Below are positions 44,371-56,040 of a stretch of DNA of 64,000 nt, piece by piece. Position numbers and translations under genes: made by a program. The notes beneath the pieces are model-generated. The model was not told where the DNA came from and did no database searches. It saw only the letters and a program-made list of their open reading frames with translations. The stretch's first letter is position 1. Each line of letters begins with the position of its first letter. The stretch is from Stictocephala bisonia (lineage: Eukaryota; Arthropoda; Insecta; Hemiptera; Membracidae), in assembly GCA_035578905.1 (NCBI GenBank), contig JAQJVL010000155.1, forward strand, positions 1,809,298 through 1,873,297. Reading direction: 5' to 3'.

Positions 44371-45832
44371 TACTGCTTAACAGTAACACCTTCCCCCTCT
44401 TCCAAATTCTTTTACTGTTTTCATATTTTAAAAAAATGTTATATTTACTTTAAAAGAAAGTGAGAGAAACAAATTGTCGTACTGAATATTTGTGTTGGAA
44501 TTTAATGAAATTCCTTAAGAGTGAAGACATATTTGGACTGTTTAATCTCAAGATTAAGTATGTTGACAATAATATGGCAAATCTTTCTAAAAGAACTGTA
44601 GGTTTTCTATATTGAACACGTAAAACTTGTTCAATACTTACACGTAAATACTTGTAACCGCACCACTGAACCTACGTTTCATGGAAATTTTAAATTATAC
44701 AGTAAACGTGTTTCATATAATGTAAACGCACTTTTCAAAATTCAAAGGATACTATTCATTGGTTACCATATAATTTCCCATATTGTAGTTAATTAATCAC
44801 GAACGTCTTGTATTAGAACAGAAATGTTCCTAACATATTACGTCATCTTACTACCGATTGTATATAAAACATATTTACTTAAATTACCCTTTATGTCAGT
44901 AAACAATCTTTATGTAACTGTTCTGTTGTTTACCTATTGATAATAATTTACCTGTTAGAATACCTGATAGGTAATTTAATTTCAAATTTAAATATTCAAT
45001 GAGTTACATAGATTCCAAGAATATTGTTTTAAATCATACTGAAAATAATAAAGATCATAAAAAGGAGCTCCATTGTCACAGCGGAAGGCAGTTTCTTTCT
45101 CTCGGATTACCTCCGACGTTCATTTCCGCTTGCACGTAATCTTGTTCCTAACGATTTAAACTAATTTCCATCTTTGGTGTTTTACATACTGTGTTAATTA
45201 CACTATACATAAAATAATTTCCTTTCAACTACTCGTACATATATATTGAAATAAGTAGCAACAGGTAGGCCTCCATGTAGCTTATTTTAAAACCATTTTA
45301 TGATAAACGAACATTTATTTTATTGCTAGTAGATGTTGAACAGTAAATAATTTATTCACATATTAAGAATATAAACTACTGTAATAAATATATAAACATT
45401 TTGAGCGATGATTTTTTTAAAACGTTATTTTCCTATTTATACGCAATATGTACAGTAGATTGGAATATAGACAAACAGCCAGGTATACGTAGATTATTCT
45501 TAATAACTAATTCTTCTTATTTTTTTTTACTTAATAATTAGTAGACAGATAAATAAATAATAAAGCAGGGGTACAACGAGTCTTGCCTGAGTTTAGAATT
45601 AAATATTATAAATTACATTTTATGAGCTCTCTTAAATATTAAAGGGTGAGTAAAAAACCCATTCAATATTGTACTTTATCAATTGTAAAATCGCTATAAA
45701 AGTTGTTTTATGGGGTTTTACAAATATAATTTATTTTATTTATTTTTTAATAATCTATAATTTAATTTTAATTGGACTTAACGATAATGTAGTTGTATTA
45801 TAATATCCAATAGTTTTAATTTATTTTATATC
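44371..45832. other. AT-rich noncoding DNA
   Basis: 45075-45190 shares AGCGGAAGGCAGTTTCT, CTCTCGGATT and ATTTCCGC with 36370-36490. No gene recognised. Confidence 0.5.
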
Positions 45833-46330
45833 AATCAATCAATATTCTTTATTATCATTTGACTATTTACAATAGCATTGATATGCGTCATGATATGTAC
45901 AAAACAAACACAGTAGAAATAAAAAAAAGTAGAGTACGCAGTCTCCTTATTTTAGTACAACTAAAATGTGCTCTTATCTGCTAAATAATCTTGGACACTG
46001 TGATATTCCTTAGTAACTAAAATGTCTTGACTTTATTCCTAAATTTCCAACGTCTGTCTCTGATTGTAAAGCGGTTGGAAGTTTATTAAATAATTTAATG
46101 GTGGAGTATAAAGTCTATTTTTCGAAAAATGTGGTATTGTGTTTAGGGACACTTAACAAGGAGGTGCATATTTTTCTTGAGTAACGAAAGACACTCCAGT
46201 ATGTACAAACTGTACAAATGATAATTTTTTACAGTTTTTATAAGTATTCCTTTGAATTTTAAAAATATAACTTCTTTCACAGTTTTGAGCACTAATAGAA
46301 AATTAAATTTTATACTACTTATTTTTATAA
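45833..46330 (-). pseudogene. LINE 3' fragment, decayed
   Basis: On the minus strand the end reads ATAAAGAATATTGATTGATT, a polyadenylation signal with a (TTGA)n tail. Upstream, broken frames contain KLPTALQSETDVGNLGIKSR, like the C-terminal YNxLP segment of CR1/Jockey-group ORF2 proteins. Several stops and shifts; 5' truncated. Confidence 0.55.
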
Positions 46331-46487
46331 AGTTTCGGTGTTGATGTTTTTTTATTATTTTCGACAGTCGTTTGTTCCTATACAGTCGTTAAAATTAAGG
46401 GATACATATTTAGTTACGATAATTATTAACATAATGTCTTGGCTATCTGTTAAGAACATCATCCCCCATGTTATTATTTTGTTAATA

Positions 46488-46877
46488 TAATAAGTGGATC
46501 TTTTCCGTTATACGTATACCACTATTTAATGTCGGATCTTTTCCGTTATGTGTCAGCAATCCCAAAATATTTCCATATACATCGCGCCGCGGCAGTTATG
46601 GTTAGGTTAGGTTAGCATAGCCTATTGTAGAATATTTTTACAAATTACAGGGTCATTCTACAATATAATAACCTAACCTAACCATAACTGCCGTGGCGCG
46701 ATGTATATGGGCGGCCTCGATGTATTGGGATTCTAAAGGTTGAAAATGAGGAAAACATGTTTTAAATCAATAAATTGAATACCGTGTTCCGTTATTTATA
46801 CCAAACAATGGTTAAAATGTATTATTCAATATATTTAAATAGTGGTATACGTATAACGGAAAAGATCCTAATAAGTA
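46488..46877. mobile_element. MITE with nested inverted repeats and 8-bp target duplication
   Basis: A 374-bp element (46496-46869) with perfect 34-bp terminal inverted repeats starting GGATCTTTTCCGTTATACGT, flanked on both sides by TAATAAGT (46488-46495 and 46870-46877). Inside, a second inverted repeat of about 42 bp with one mismatch (46573-46614 with 46669-46710) contains ATCGCGCCGCGGCAGTTATG and GGTTAGGTTAGGTTA. The first 15 bases of the terminal repeat recur internally at 46534. The 8-bp duplication suggests a hAT- or P-like transposase; no coding capacity. Confidence 0.85.
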
Positions 46878-47204
46878 ATATAATAAAGTACAAAATTAAA
46901 TGTACAATTTCGATGTAAAATCATATAATTTATTTACGATTAACGCTTTATGCTAAACATGTTTGAGTTCATAAGTGCCTTTTAGTTAGTTTTTTTTTAT
47001 TAAATTAAATAAACTTGTCAGCTAGTATTGTTCATAGATACAGCACCATACTGTATCGCTCACTATTAAGTTGGATATTTATCAAGATTTTGGTTGTAGT
47101 TAATATTAAAATGGTAATAATCTAGTAAGTATGATTGTATTTCACAGAGTATTTAATTATTGAAAATAAATGTTTTTGTGAATAATTATTACAAATGCAC
47201 GTAA

Positions 47205-47530
47205 GATGCCAGTGCTGTGTTAATACGCCTATTTAACACGACGGTTGTTCCAAACGACCTTTGAAGGGGACATCTGTTTATCAATGGGGCCCAACCTGCG
47301 GTTGGGCCAAGATTGATCTTAGTCTCCATATCAGATGGATGTAATTTGTATATTATAAAAGAAGGAGTTCAATCGTTTAAAAACGTAGATCGAATTGATC
47401 TAACTGAGCGCAGGTGTTGTTTTAACCTATAAATACACAAACTACACTAAATTACGAAACGTTAAATTTAGCTATTGCATTTCATTAGCTAACCTACATC
47501 CCTTGGTTAGCAACGGGGTGGTTCTCTAAG
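47205..47530. other. GC-richer block with a strong short hairpin
   Basis: Unique in the window. 47288-47308 is a perfect hairpin, GGCCCAACC-TGC-GGTTGGGCC. No protein motif. It could be a regulatory element of a surrounding gene or a structured RNA; nothing decides between these. Confidence 0.3.
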
Positions 47531-47592
47531 CTTGCTTACACATACCTCTGTGGTTCCATCTAAACCATCACATCAGTATAATTTATTTATAA

Positions 47593-47595
<3 letters not shown>

Positions 47596-47669
<74 letters not shown>
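47596..47669. repeat. (TA)n microsatellite
   Basis: About 74 bp of alternating TA. Confidence 0.9.
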
Positions 47670-47671
<2 letters not shown>

Positions 47672-47959
47672 AATATCGCAGAGCCAATGTAGTTCAATGG
47701 TTGCATCTTGAAGATTTTTTTTCTTTTTCAATGTACCTTAAATTGAAATTTTGATTTTTGTATACTATTTCTTCTTATTTAATTTTGTTTTCTTATTTAT
47801 TGGATATTATTTTGATGAAGAAGAATTCTTAGATTTAGTATAGTCCAGCGTCAGCTAAGTGTTTTCTTGATTTAATTTTGAGTTTATTAAGTTTGTTTTC
47901 TTTTTTATAATTTCTGGTAAAAATTAAAAAAAAATAGTCCCATGTATGTTTTTCTTAGT

Positions 47960-48626
47960 TAGATTATGATGTATGGGAATAATGTAAATGTTATTTATTT
48001 TATTATAATTAACTATCTTAAAAGTATTATTAATTTCTGTTGGTGTTTTTATTATGAATTAAATTGGCCATATACTGTGATAATATTCATATTTTTTACT
48101 TTAGCTGATTTATCATATTTTAATTTGTTCACTATTCTTATTGCTCTTTTTGTTAAGTACTTGATCAAGATTTTTTTACTGGTTGTGCCATATAAGCAAA
48201 TACTATAAGAAATGTGTGAATGTATATATGCATAGTAAATTGTTTTTATATATTACATAAAAATGAAATTCGATAAAGTGCATACATTCCTGAATTTATT
48301 TTAGAAATAATTTTCTTTATGTATTCGTTCCAAGTTACATTTTTATCGATGTTCAAACCAAAGAAATTTGTGATTTTTGATTTTTTAATATTTTTATTAT
48401 TAAATATTATATTATTTGGTATGTCTATCTTATTGTTTTGTATAGTTTTAAAATACATTAATTTTGTTTTTTTAATATTTAAAGACATATCTTTAAATAG
48501 TTTAACTATAAATAATGTAACACTTATAAAAAATAAAAGCTCAGGCTGATGCAGTTTTCCTAGATAAAAAGTTGTATAGTCTTGATAACCCCATAAGTCT
48601 ACTTTAGGGTATACGAAGTACTGCAA
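47960..48626 (-). pseudogene. LINE reverse transcriptase C-terminal fragment
   Basis: Minus-strand frame 48626-48246 contains LNIKKTKLMYFKTI (the NxxKTK block after the RT active site), FFGLNIDKNVTWNEYIKKII (the FLGxxID...W..HI block) and SKINSGMYALYRIS. After a frame change the next part (HSHISYSICLYGTT, TKRAIRIVNKL) continues the RT thumb. Very AT-rich, with frameshifts; 5' truncated. Jockey/CR1-group. Confidence 0.65.
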
Positions 48627-49789
48627 TCTTGTCAGAGCTTATAAAAATGACCTTCAGAATTTCACAATGAAAGCCAAATTAGCAAAGCTTTTGTGTTAAG
48701 TTTATATTTTATTGTATTAGCTGTTTGAAATAGTTTATTAATGTCAATGTTACTATCATGGGAAAAATTAGACGTTTAGGGGCTGTTTATACCCCTTAGT
48801 GGTGAGTCTATGTGATACAAAACCTAATTCATCTCCGAAATTCATTAACATCTCTTCAGTAATTCTGGAGATTTTGTGATAAATGAACACATCGTTTTGT
48901 GAATTTATACATTAAAATTAGTAAACTAAAAAAAAGCATAAAGTTCAAAATTACCAAATATTTAATGTTAAGCCAGCCATTTTTATCACATCAATGATAA
49001 AAATCATTGTTCATAGCAGTTATCAAAGTAGAAATACTAGTGTCTTGGTATTTTGGTTTAGTAATATATTTTACTTTTACCACTAGTTTAGTAACAATCA
49101 TCAATGATTTGTTGAAACATAAACTACAGTTAAACTTAGAGTTCATACTAGCTATACAAATAAAACACGATTATTTAATTTTATTTCTAAAATACGATTT
49201 AGTTGTAAGTTGTGATTTCGAGCAATTCCGAAGAACGTATAACGGTTTAGCTCAAATTACAGCTAATGTCTATTTCATCATCAGGAACGACTTTTCCTGA
49301 CGAAATTGCAGACTAAAAGGCATGACGTCAGCACCTCTTAGCTCCACGTCACAATGTGTGCAGGTCAGGGCAACCGAGTTAAATGAACGAGTCACTGAAT
49401 CTAACAACCTTCACGTTTGACTCGTGGATTTTCATTTCCCTAATTTCTTCATTACGGTATGGCCAAACCACTATGATTGAAGGCTCAATCCATTAGCTTA
49501 TTAGTCTAACTATTGGAATTCGAGACAAGGATATAATTTATAGCACTCACTGTCATGAATCTTGAGCACGCAACTATGAACCATAACCGATTACATGGTT
49601 AGAAACGACTAACGGTTTACTAGTTGTGTACCTTAAGTTGCCCTGCAGACAGGATTCGTGTGGGCTAAGGTATGATATAAGGGTCACAGGACAAATATAC
49701 AATAGAAGGTACACATACCTTTCCACTGAGACTCAAAATAAAGGTAATACATTGATAAATATTTACTTCTTACTATACAAGCCACTCTA
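48627..49789. other. Noncoding DNA with a GC-richer block near 49.3-49.45 kb
   Basis: 49310-49450 (CATGACGTCAGCACCTCTTA, GTGTGCAGGTCAGGGCAACC) is less AT-rich and unique. It contains a CRE-like TGACGTCA. No gene recognised. Confidence 0.35.
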
Positions 49790-49940
49790 GTGACGTGATG
49801 GGTCAGTGGCTAAGGGTTCAGACTCAGAAGGGATTCGGACGTCCAAGTTTTTAACCCACAACTGAGCTAACGGTCGGTACGACATTCTAGAAATAAATTT
49901 CACGCGCAGGCTCACAGGCACATGCAAATGTTCAAAAGAA
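49790..49940 (+). repeat. tRNA-derived SINE (family SINE-1), degenerate
   Basis: Third SINE-1 copy: GATGGGTCAGTGGCTAAGGG (A box region), a decayed B box, ACTGAGCTAACGGTCGGTAC and a CGCGCAGGCTCACAGG body before an A-rich tail. Confidence 0.6.
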
Positions 49941-50254
49941 AACTGAAAATTTCAAAAAAAAACACAAGAAGAAAAACTGATACATAAAAACAATAGGTTA
50001 AATTAAAACTGACGTATTGCATTCATATTATCAGTAGCCTACTTTGTATTGGACCAGTGTCAAGACTACATCTTTCCGTGTCTAATGTATCTGATGGACT
50101 AAAACATCTGAGTGAGCTATCCCTTTTGGAATAACTTGTACTCTGATATAAAATTTCAATGCGTAAATAACTACTCATTAGTTTTATCTAATTTTATAAT
50201 ATTAATTCATATTTGAGATACCTACACAGTTTGTGCGTATTTTTTTTATTATTA

Positions 50255-50985
50255 TACGAGTGTAGTATGAGTGTGGATGGCGCATGTAGTCTGGTTATTA
50301 AATTAGTTCGATTATGCTCAGAAAATGCCCAATAGCCCAATAGAGTAATTAAGGGACATACAGCTTTACGCGGAGTCTGGACCACGTAGTATTGTTCTGA
50401 TTTTCATCTAATTGACAAGTCTGATACTAAGAACTATTTCCTACACAGTAATCAAGTTAGTGAGCTTGAGCCTAGTAAATTGTTGCTTAATTTAATTAAT
50501 ATAAGTTTGTTTTTGTTTGTTATTTCTATATGTTTACATAGCACATTTGACTTAGCCAATGCAATGTATTTTTGTTATTTGTGGCCTAATAAATGACTAT
50601 AGACTATTGACTATCCAGAGCCTGACTACCACCCAACATGGGCACACCAGACTTCTCTAGTAATTTCAAAACCAATGGTGACCATTTTGCAGATGTGTCA
50701 GTATTAAGAGGACCGAGCACACTAAACCTATCGCTGGAACTTTTCCGTTAATTCACTACCACTACTTTGGTGTGGTTATGTTAGGTTTGATTATGTTGTT
50801 TTAGGTTTGGTTAGGTTAAGTTGGTTTTGGTCAGGTTATGGTAGTTTTAGTTATGTTAGGTTTGGTTATGTTAGGTGAACTTAAGTTATATTTATGGTAG
50901 TTAATTTACGGGAAAGATACCTATAAACTCCACAAAACCTTGTCCCAAAGTAGCTGGGTCACAACATTGCGCTTCTAGTACCATA
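50255..50985 (-). repeat. SINE-B copy with two internal insertions
   Basis: Minus-strand SINE-B pieces at 50255-50443, 50613-50740 and 50932-50985 are in the order of the uninterrupted 44-kb copy. The first gap (about 50444-50612) holds a short LINE-like 3' end ending GGCCTAATAAATGACTATAG. The second gap (about 50745-50931) holds a MITE-like insert with inverted ends. Confidence 0.65.
50745..50931. mobile_element. MITE-like insert related to the 46.5-kb element
   Basis: Ends GGAACTTTTCCGTTAATTCA and its imperfect inverse (GGTATCTTTCCCGTAAATTA on the opposite strand) resemble the terminal repeat of the 46496-46869 MITE. The interior is a run of GGTTAGGTT/GGTTATGTT units, like the GGTTAGGTTAGGTTA motif inside that MITE. 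The target duplication is unclear. Confidence 0.55.
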
Positions 50986-51869
50986 TATTATAAAGTCACC
51001 AATCAAAATAAACCCTTTGAAGAGAAAACATTTTAGAATAAACATAAACTTCAAATGTTAATACATCATAAATCCTCGTGTGTCATGTTTGAAAAAAAAA
51101 AAAAAAACAAAGTGAAAAATACTGTCTTTGATTTATCAACAGTCTTTCATTCTTAAAACTCCAAGAAACTCTTTCATCTCAAATCATACATTATTCAAGT
51201 ATTTTTGCTTTCCTCTAGAGAAAGTCATATATTTTCATAAATTTATTTGTTTTCGCACCACTTGAAATACTTATCGTATTATATCGTTACTTAGTCGCTT
51301 AAAATATAAAATCTTATAAAAGAACGTCGTTCGTACAAACAAAGTAGGTGAAGGAAAGAGGCTTTAAAATGAGCGCCTTGTAAACTTTTTCCTGCTCATT
51401 TGTCATTGAACTACTAAGTAACGGACTTTCCATTGAGATGTTGGTCTTTTCACCTGAAATATACAACAGGGGTCGCTATTTGAAAACGTTGTTACTGTCT
51501 CCCAACTTAGGATTGGCCACAGTGTCGTAATATTTTCTCAACTGACAGTAAAAACCAGAGTTGGACCTACAAAGTTATAATTTAACTGCAACTATCGAAG
51601 CTATTCAGTACGTATATTCAATTAACTACTAGAAGAGAAATGCTGTAAATATAATTTAATTGTATGACCATTTAAGCTAAATGTAATTAAAATAATCTTA
51701 ATTTGTAATTTTTTTTAAAGCACCACTAACTAAAGAATTTTATTAACAAGGATGTTTACGAATTATAAAATTATTTAATCAGTAATGTACCGGTAATTAA
51801 TTATTAGATCTGTTAGACCATTTCACACCATAATTAATTACTGTACTCATTACATTTATTGAATCTCTC
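50986..51869. other. AT-rich noncoding DNA
   Basis: Nothing recognised beyond a short poly(A) near 51090. Confidence 0.6.
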
Positions 51870-52000
51870 ATCTTTACTTCAGAGCGCTCCTACAGCCGAT
51901 GCTGGAACTACGAGGAGGTTGAGAATGTCATGACCAATAACGTGACGATATTAGCCAGCCATAGTAGTACCTCAACTCCTTGGATGTTTTTCACGTATAA
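51870..52000 (-). repeat. Dispersed repeat L, copy 2
   Basis: Reverse complement of part of 22180-22390 (GTTCCAGCATCGGCTGTAGG, GAGCGCTCTGAAGT). Confidence 0.45.
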
Positions 52001-52264
52001 GCTCTTTATCTACACCTATCTGATAACATAGTAGTTTGAATGAGTGCATTTTTAAAATGTTGGAAATAGTATACGTTTCATGATATAATTGATACTATTT
52101 TCATATTTTTTATATTGTCCTGTAGATCAATTTTACTATTTGTTTATTGTTACAGATTGTCAGACGTATTGTGAGCTTTTGGCAACACCGTGCGTCATAG
52201 CTTCGCTCAAACACCACTAAGCGTGCTCAAGTCGATAGATTCATTAAGTCTAATATAGTATGTT

Positions 52265-52690
52265 TACTTTAAGGCCTTTTCTCACCAACGTCCACTGACA
52301 TTCACGGATAGGAAATAATTGCACAGCACACATGCTAATAATTCATGCTGGCGTGTATGAACGTTGCAGACATCTGCGGACGTCTTGTTCGGTTCCACGT
52401 GTAACATCTCTGGGAACACGCATGCGCAATATACTCATTGGGAACTTGTTGATTTGTGAGGGGCGGGACGACACTGGGTTATCCTTGAGTCAGGCCATTA
52501 CTCATTTAAGTCGTCTGTGTGAGGAAAGTAAAATGTCTAGGACACAGAATAGCTCGTTGAAGAAGTTCATGAACGTAGGATCCCTGGGTACTATGAAGCT
52601 GATTACAAATTTAATGATTGAAGTCATAAAATTCATTGAAAACGTGGCAGAATATCTAAATCTGGTGATTTTACTTCCTCCCATATGAGT
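52265..52690 (+). other. Unidentified segment, possible DNA-transposon end
   Basis: Begins TTTAAGGCCTTTTCTCACCA and contains internally complementary pieces (GTTGCAGACATCTGCGGACG). A short frame starting ATGTCTAGGACACAG follows. The layout recalls the 5' end of PIF/Harbinger-type elements, but no transposase or second terminus is found. A frame of 118 codons crosses it (52332-52688) without recognised motifs. Confidence 0.25.
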
Positions 52691-53215
52691 TAGAATAGAG
52701 AAAGTATTGTGATCTTAAAACACACTTTTTTTACAAGTTGGTCTAAAAATCCATTTTAGAGTCTCCTGAACCCAAAAAAATTGTTTTTTGAAAAAAAATG
52801 TTGGATGTCTGACTGTATGTGCATCTGTCTGCGTGTATATGTACTTCACTGGAGACCAAATGGGTGGATCAATTTTTATGAAATTTGTTATGAATGTGTA
52901 TATAGTAAATATGTCCAGACAGTTATATAACTTTTTTGAAATGTTTTTATTTGTATGGGCAAAACACATACAAAAATAAAATTTTCTCAAAAACTGCTCT
53001 AATGATTTTGATTAAATTTTCAGGAAAGATGTGAATTACGATTCAAAATATTTTAGTAAAAACCGCAAGGCTCTAACCTGACTAGTTTTTTAGATTTGGC
53101 AAAAAAATCATATTTGGGAATCAAACTGGTAATGTTCAAAGTTTTAATTTTTTAGTGTTTAATATGAGGGAAAGTTTGTGACGATTCTTTGGAATCATTT
53201 ATTTCAGTGTATATA
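52660..53215 (+). repeat. Dispersed ~550-bp repeat P, copy 2
   Basis: Direct partner of 25985-26540, with the same blocks in the same order; internal indels in the middle third. Confidence 0.65.
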
Positions 53216-53449
53216 AGTAGATTATTAGTAGATTAAAGATAACTTTGCACAATATGATAATGAATTACTGCATGATACTAGTTTATTGATTATTCTAGGA
53301 AAGTTTAAAAGAAAAATAATTTCCATATGTTACAAACAATTTTGTTTTGTCGTCCGTACTACTGTATAATGATCACCATCTAACCACAGAATGACTTTGC
53401 AAAACCTATTACTACACCAGAAAACTTTGTCTGTACTACTTTAAAAAGG

Positions 53450-54237
53450 AAGTTAAATGACTCACAGTGAATACAACACGTTCTATGACGTTCGTTGTAG
53501 GACGTTAAATGACTAAACATCGTTGCAAGTTAAATGAATCACAGTGAATACAACACGTTCTAAGACGTTCGTTGTAGGACGTTAAATGACTAAACATCGT
53601 TGCAAGTTAAATGACTCACAGTGAATACAACACGTTCTAAGACGTTCGTTGTAGGACGTTAAATGACTAAACATCGTTGGAAGTTCAATGACTCACAGTG
53701 AATACAACACGTTCTAAGACGTTCGTTGTAGGACGTTAAATGACTAAACATCGTTGCAAGTTCAATGACTCACAGTGAATACAACACGTTCTAAGACGTT
53801 CGTTGTAGGACGTTAAATGACTAAACATCGTTGGAAGTTCAATGACTCACAGTGAATACAACACGTTCTAAGACGTTCGTTGTAGGACGTTAAATGACTA
53901 AACATCGTTGGAAGTTCAATGACTCACAGTGAATACAACACGTTCTAAGACGTTCGTTGTAGGACGTTAAATGACTCAGAGTGAATACAACACGTTCTAA
54001 GACGTTCGTTGTAGGACGTTAAATGACTAAACATCGTTGCACGTTCAATGACTCACAGTGAATACAACACGTTCGAAGACTTTCGCTGTAGGACGTTAAA
54101 TGACTAAACATCGTTGCAAGTTCAATGACTCACAGTGAATACAACACGTTCGAAGACGTTCGTTGTAGGACGTTAAATGACTCAGAGTGAATAAAATACG
54201 TTCGAAGACTATCGTAGACCTTCCATGGATGCCGAAA
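53450..54237. repeat. 77-bp satellite, about 10 units
   Basis: Units of 77 bp containing GACTCACAGTGAATACAACA, GACGTTCGTTGTAGGACGTT and CTAAACATCGTTG. Two places (about 53960 and 54170) skip the CTAAACATCGTTG part, giving units shortened by roughly 20-25 bp. Identity between central units is very high, with variants increasing at the right end, the usual pattern of array edges. Confidence 0.9.
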
Positions 54238-55489
54238 TGTAGTTTGAACTGAACGTTTTAGTATATGAATACGGTGCAGTTAGCAGGTTAGTTTTGTGCA
54301 GTCTTTTAAGACCGTTTTAACGGAAGATATATAGAATATCTTTTCATATTCTATCAGGATAAGATATAAACTGGCCACTACAAGTTATTACTATTATTAA
54401 TAGTAATTTCTGAGCCATAAAAGCCGTTTCCAAATGTTGCCAGTTAAGGATGTAACAGTTTAAGAAATCAATATTGACTAAATTTTATTTTTTCAATTAT
54501 TATATGTCATTTTTATGGTTTGACGAGGACCATATGATTTTTATGTAATAATATTAAATGTTCCCGAAAGTTTGTAAAGTGCTGAACCAGAATCTGAGAA
54601 TCGATCAACAACCTGTTCCGATAAATTTGATCAATTACTAAAGAAGGAAGTTTGTAATAAAATCAGCCCTAATTAAACCAACAGGATGAAATGTGCTCTT
54701 TTATTAACGCTTTGTAATTTTGGAAGGCCAGCAATGAACAGTTAAGAGGGGACGTCCGCAGTTACAAAGCGTGTCTTTATTGTCTGCTGTGTAAAACCAT
54801 CCCTTTATTGAAGTGCTTAGGCTCGTTATTAAAGTTTTTGTTACTAACGTCTTCTACAAGACATGTAATGAAGAAGTTCTTCAACAATACACGAATATTG
54901 GAAATATAATCGGACTCTGGAATATTTCAATTCTTTTTTCAAAACCTATAATGAGCTTTATCTCATTTCGCAGAAGAATTAAAAAAATAAACCTTTCAAA
55001 ATTAGTTTTGTGTAGACCATTAATAGTTGAACACGTTCCAGTGCCAATAAATACGTTACTATTACTGATATATCGGTACAGTTACGTTATTAAAAAAACA
55101 TTTTCAATAAAGAAGGAAAACTAAATAGCTTTTCTCAGCCGTTGACATATGTATTTTTAATAATGATATTTATCAAAAACTCATATTATAAACGTAGCAA
55201 TGCAAACAATAAATAAAGAACTGCCTAATAACTTTTTTTAAGTTGCAAATATATATTTATATAAATCAAAACTGAAACTGGAGAATTGGTATTTAATAAA
55301 TTAAAATGTATATATATTTTAGCAATGATTTTCCTATACAATTCTGTAGTACTATCCCTAATCTTTCCGCTCCTCCTGTAACGACCTTCTCTCTTCTTTC
55401 CCCATCAGCCTATTCTAACGTAACACCCAACCTCTTCCCAATTCCAACTTCCCTTCTCATCCATCCCTATCTATCCTCTCCTCCCTATC
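54238..55489. other. AT-rich noncoding DNA
   Basis: No gene recognised; an open frame of 103 codons at 54813-55124 shows no family motif. Confidence 0.5.
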
Positions 55490-56040
55490 TATCCCCAAAA
55501 GTGGCGCCCGTCTCTCCTATCTTCTCATCACACCCGAAACCCACCTCTCTTCCGTCACACCCAAAGTTCACCTTTCCTCTCGTCACACTCGAAGCCCGCT
55601 TCTCCTCCCATTACACCCAAAGCTGGCCTCTCCCCTCATCACACTTGAAGCCCACCTCTCCTCCCATTAAACTCTAAAGCTCGCCTCTCCTATAGTCACA
55701 CTCGAAGCCCGCTTCTTCTTCCATTACACTCAAAGCTCGCCTCTTCTCTCATCACATTTGAAGCCAACCTCTCCTCCCGTCACACCCAAAATCCATCTCT
55801 CCTCTCGTCACATTTGAAGCCGCTCCCTCCTCTCATTATACCCAAAAATCGCATCTCCTCCCGTCACAGTCCCCTCCAATTTACACCTAATGCTCACCTC
55901 TCCTTTCATTACCACTAAAGCTTTCACTACCATTACTCTCGTCACACTCGAAACCCGCTTCTCCTCCCATTACACCCAAAGCTGGCCTCTCCCCCATCAC
56001 ACCTGAAGCTCGCTATTACTCCAACCACACCCAAAGCATT
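55490..56040 (+). repeat. Pyrimidine-rich minisatellite
   Basis: Degenerate repeats with about 57-bp dimeric spacing, built of two ~28-bp halves: CACACTCGAAGCCCGCTTCT-type and TTACACCCAAAGCTGGCCTC-type. The plus strand is almost free of G for long stretches. A 123-codon frame across its left part is a by-product of the repeat. Confidence 0.75.

Noticed and set aside
46601..46680. Interstitial telomere (TTAGG)n
   Set aside because: Only about three GGTTA units per side, inside the inner arms of a MITE, so they belong to that element.
52332..52688. 118-codon frame as a gene
   Set aside because: No motif; part overlaps a dispersed repeat; could be a transposon fragment but nothing shows it.
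53450..54237. CRISPR-like array in the 77-bp repeat
   Set aside because: The whole unit repeats, including would-be spacers; it is a satellite.
55306..55677. 123-codon Ser/Pro-rich frame
   Set aside because: By-product of the pyrimidine-rich minisatellite.
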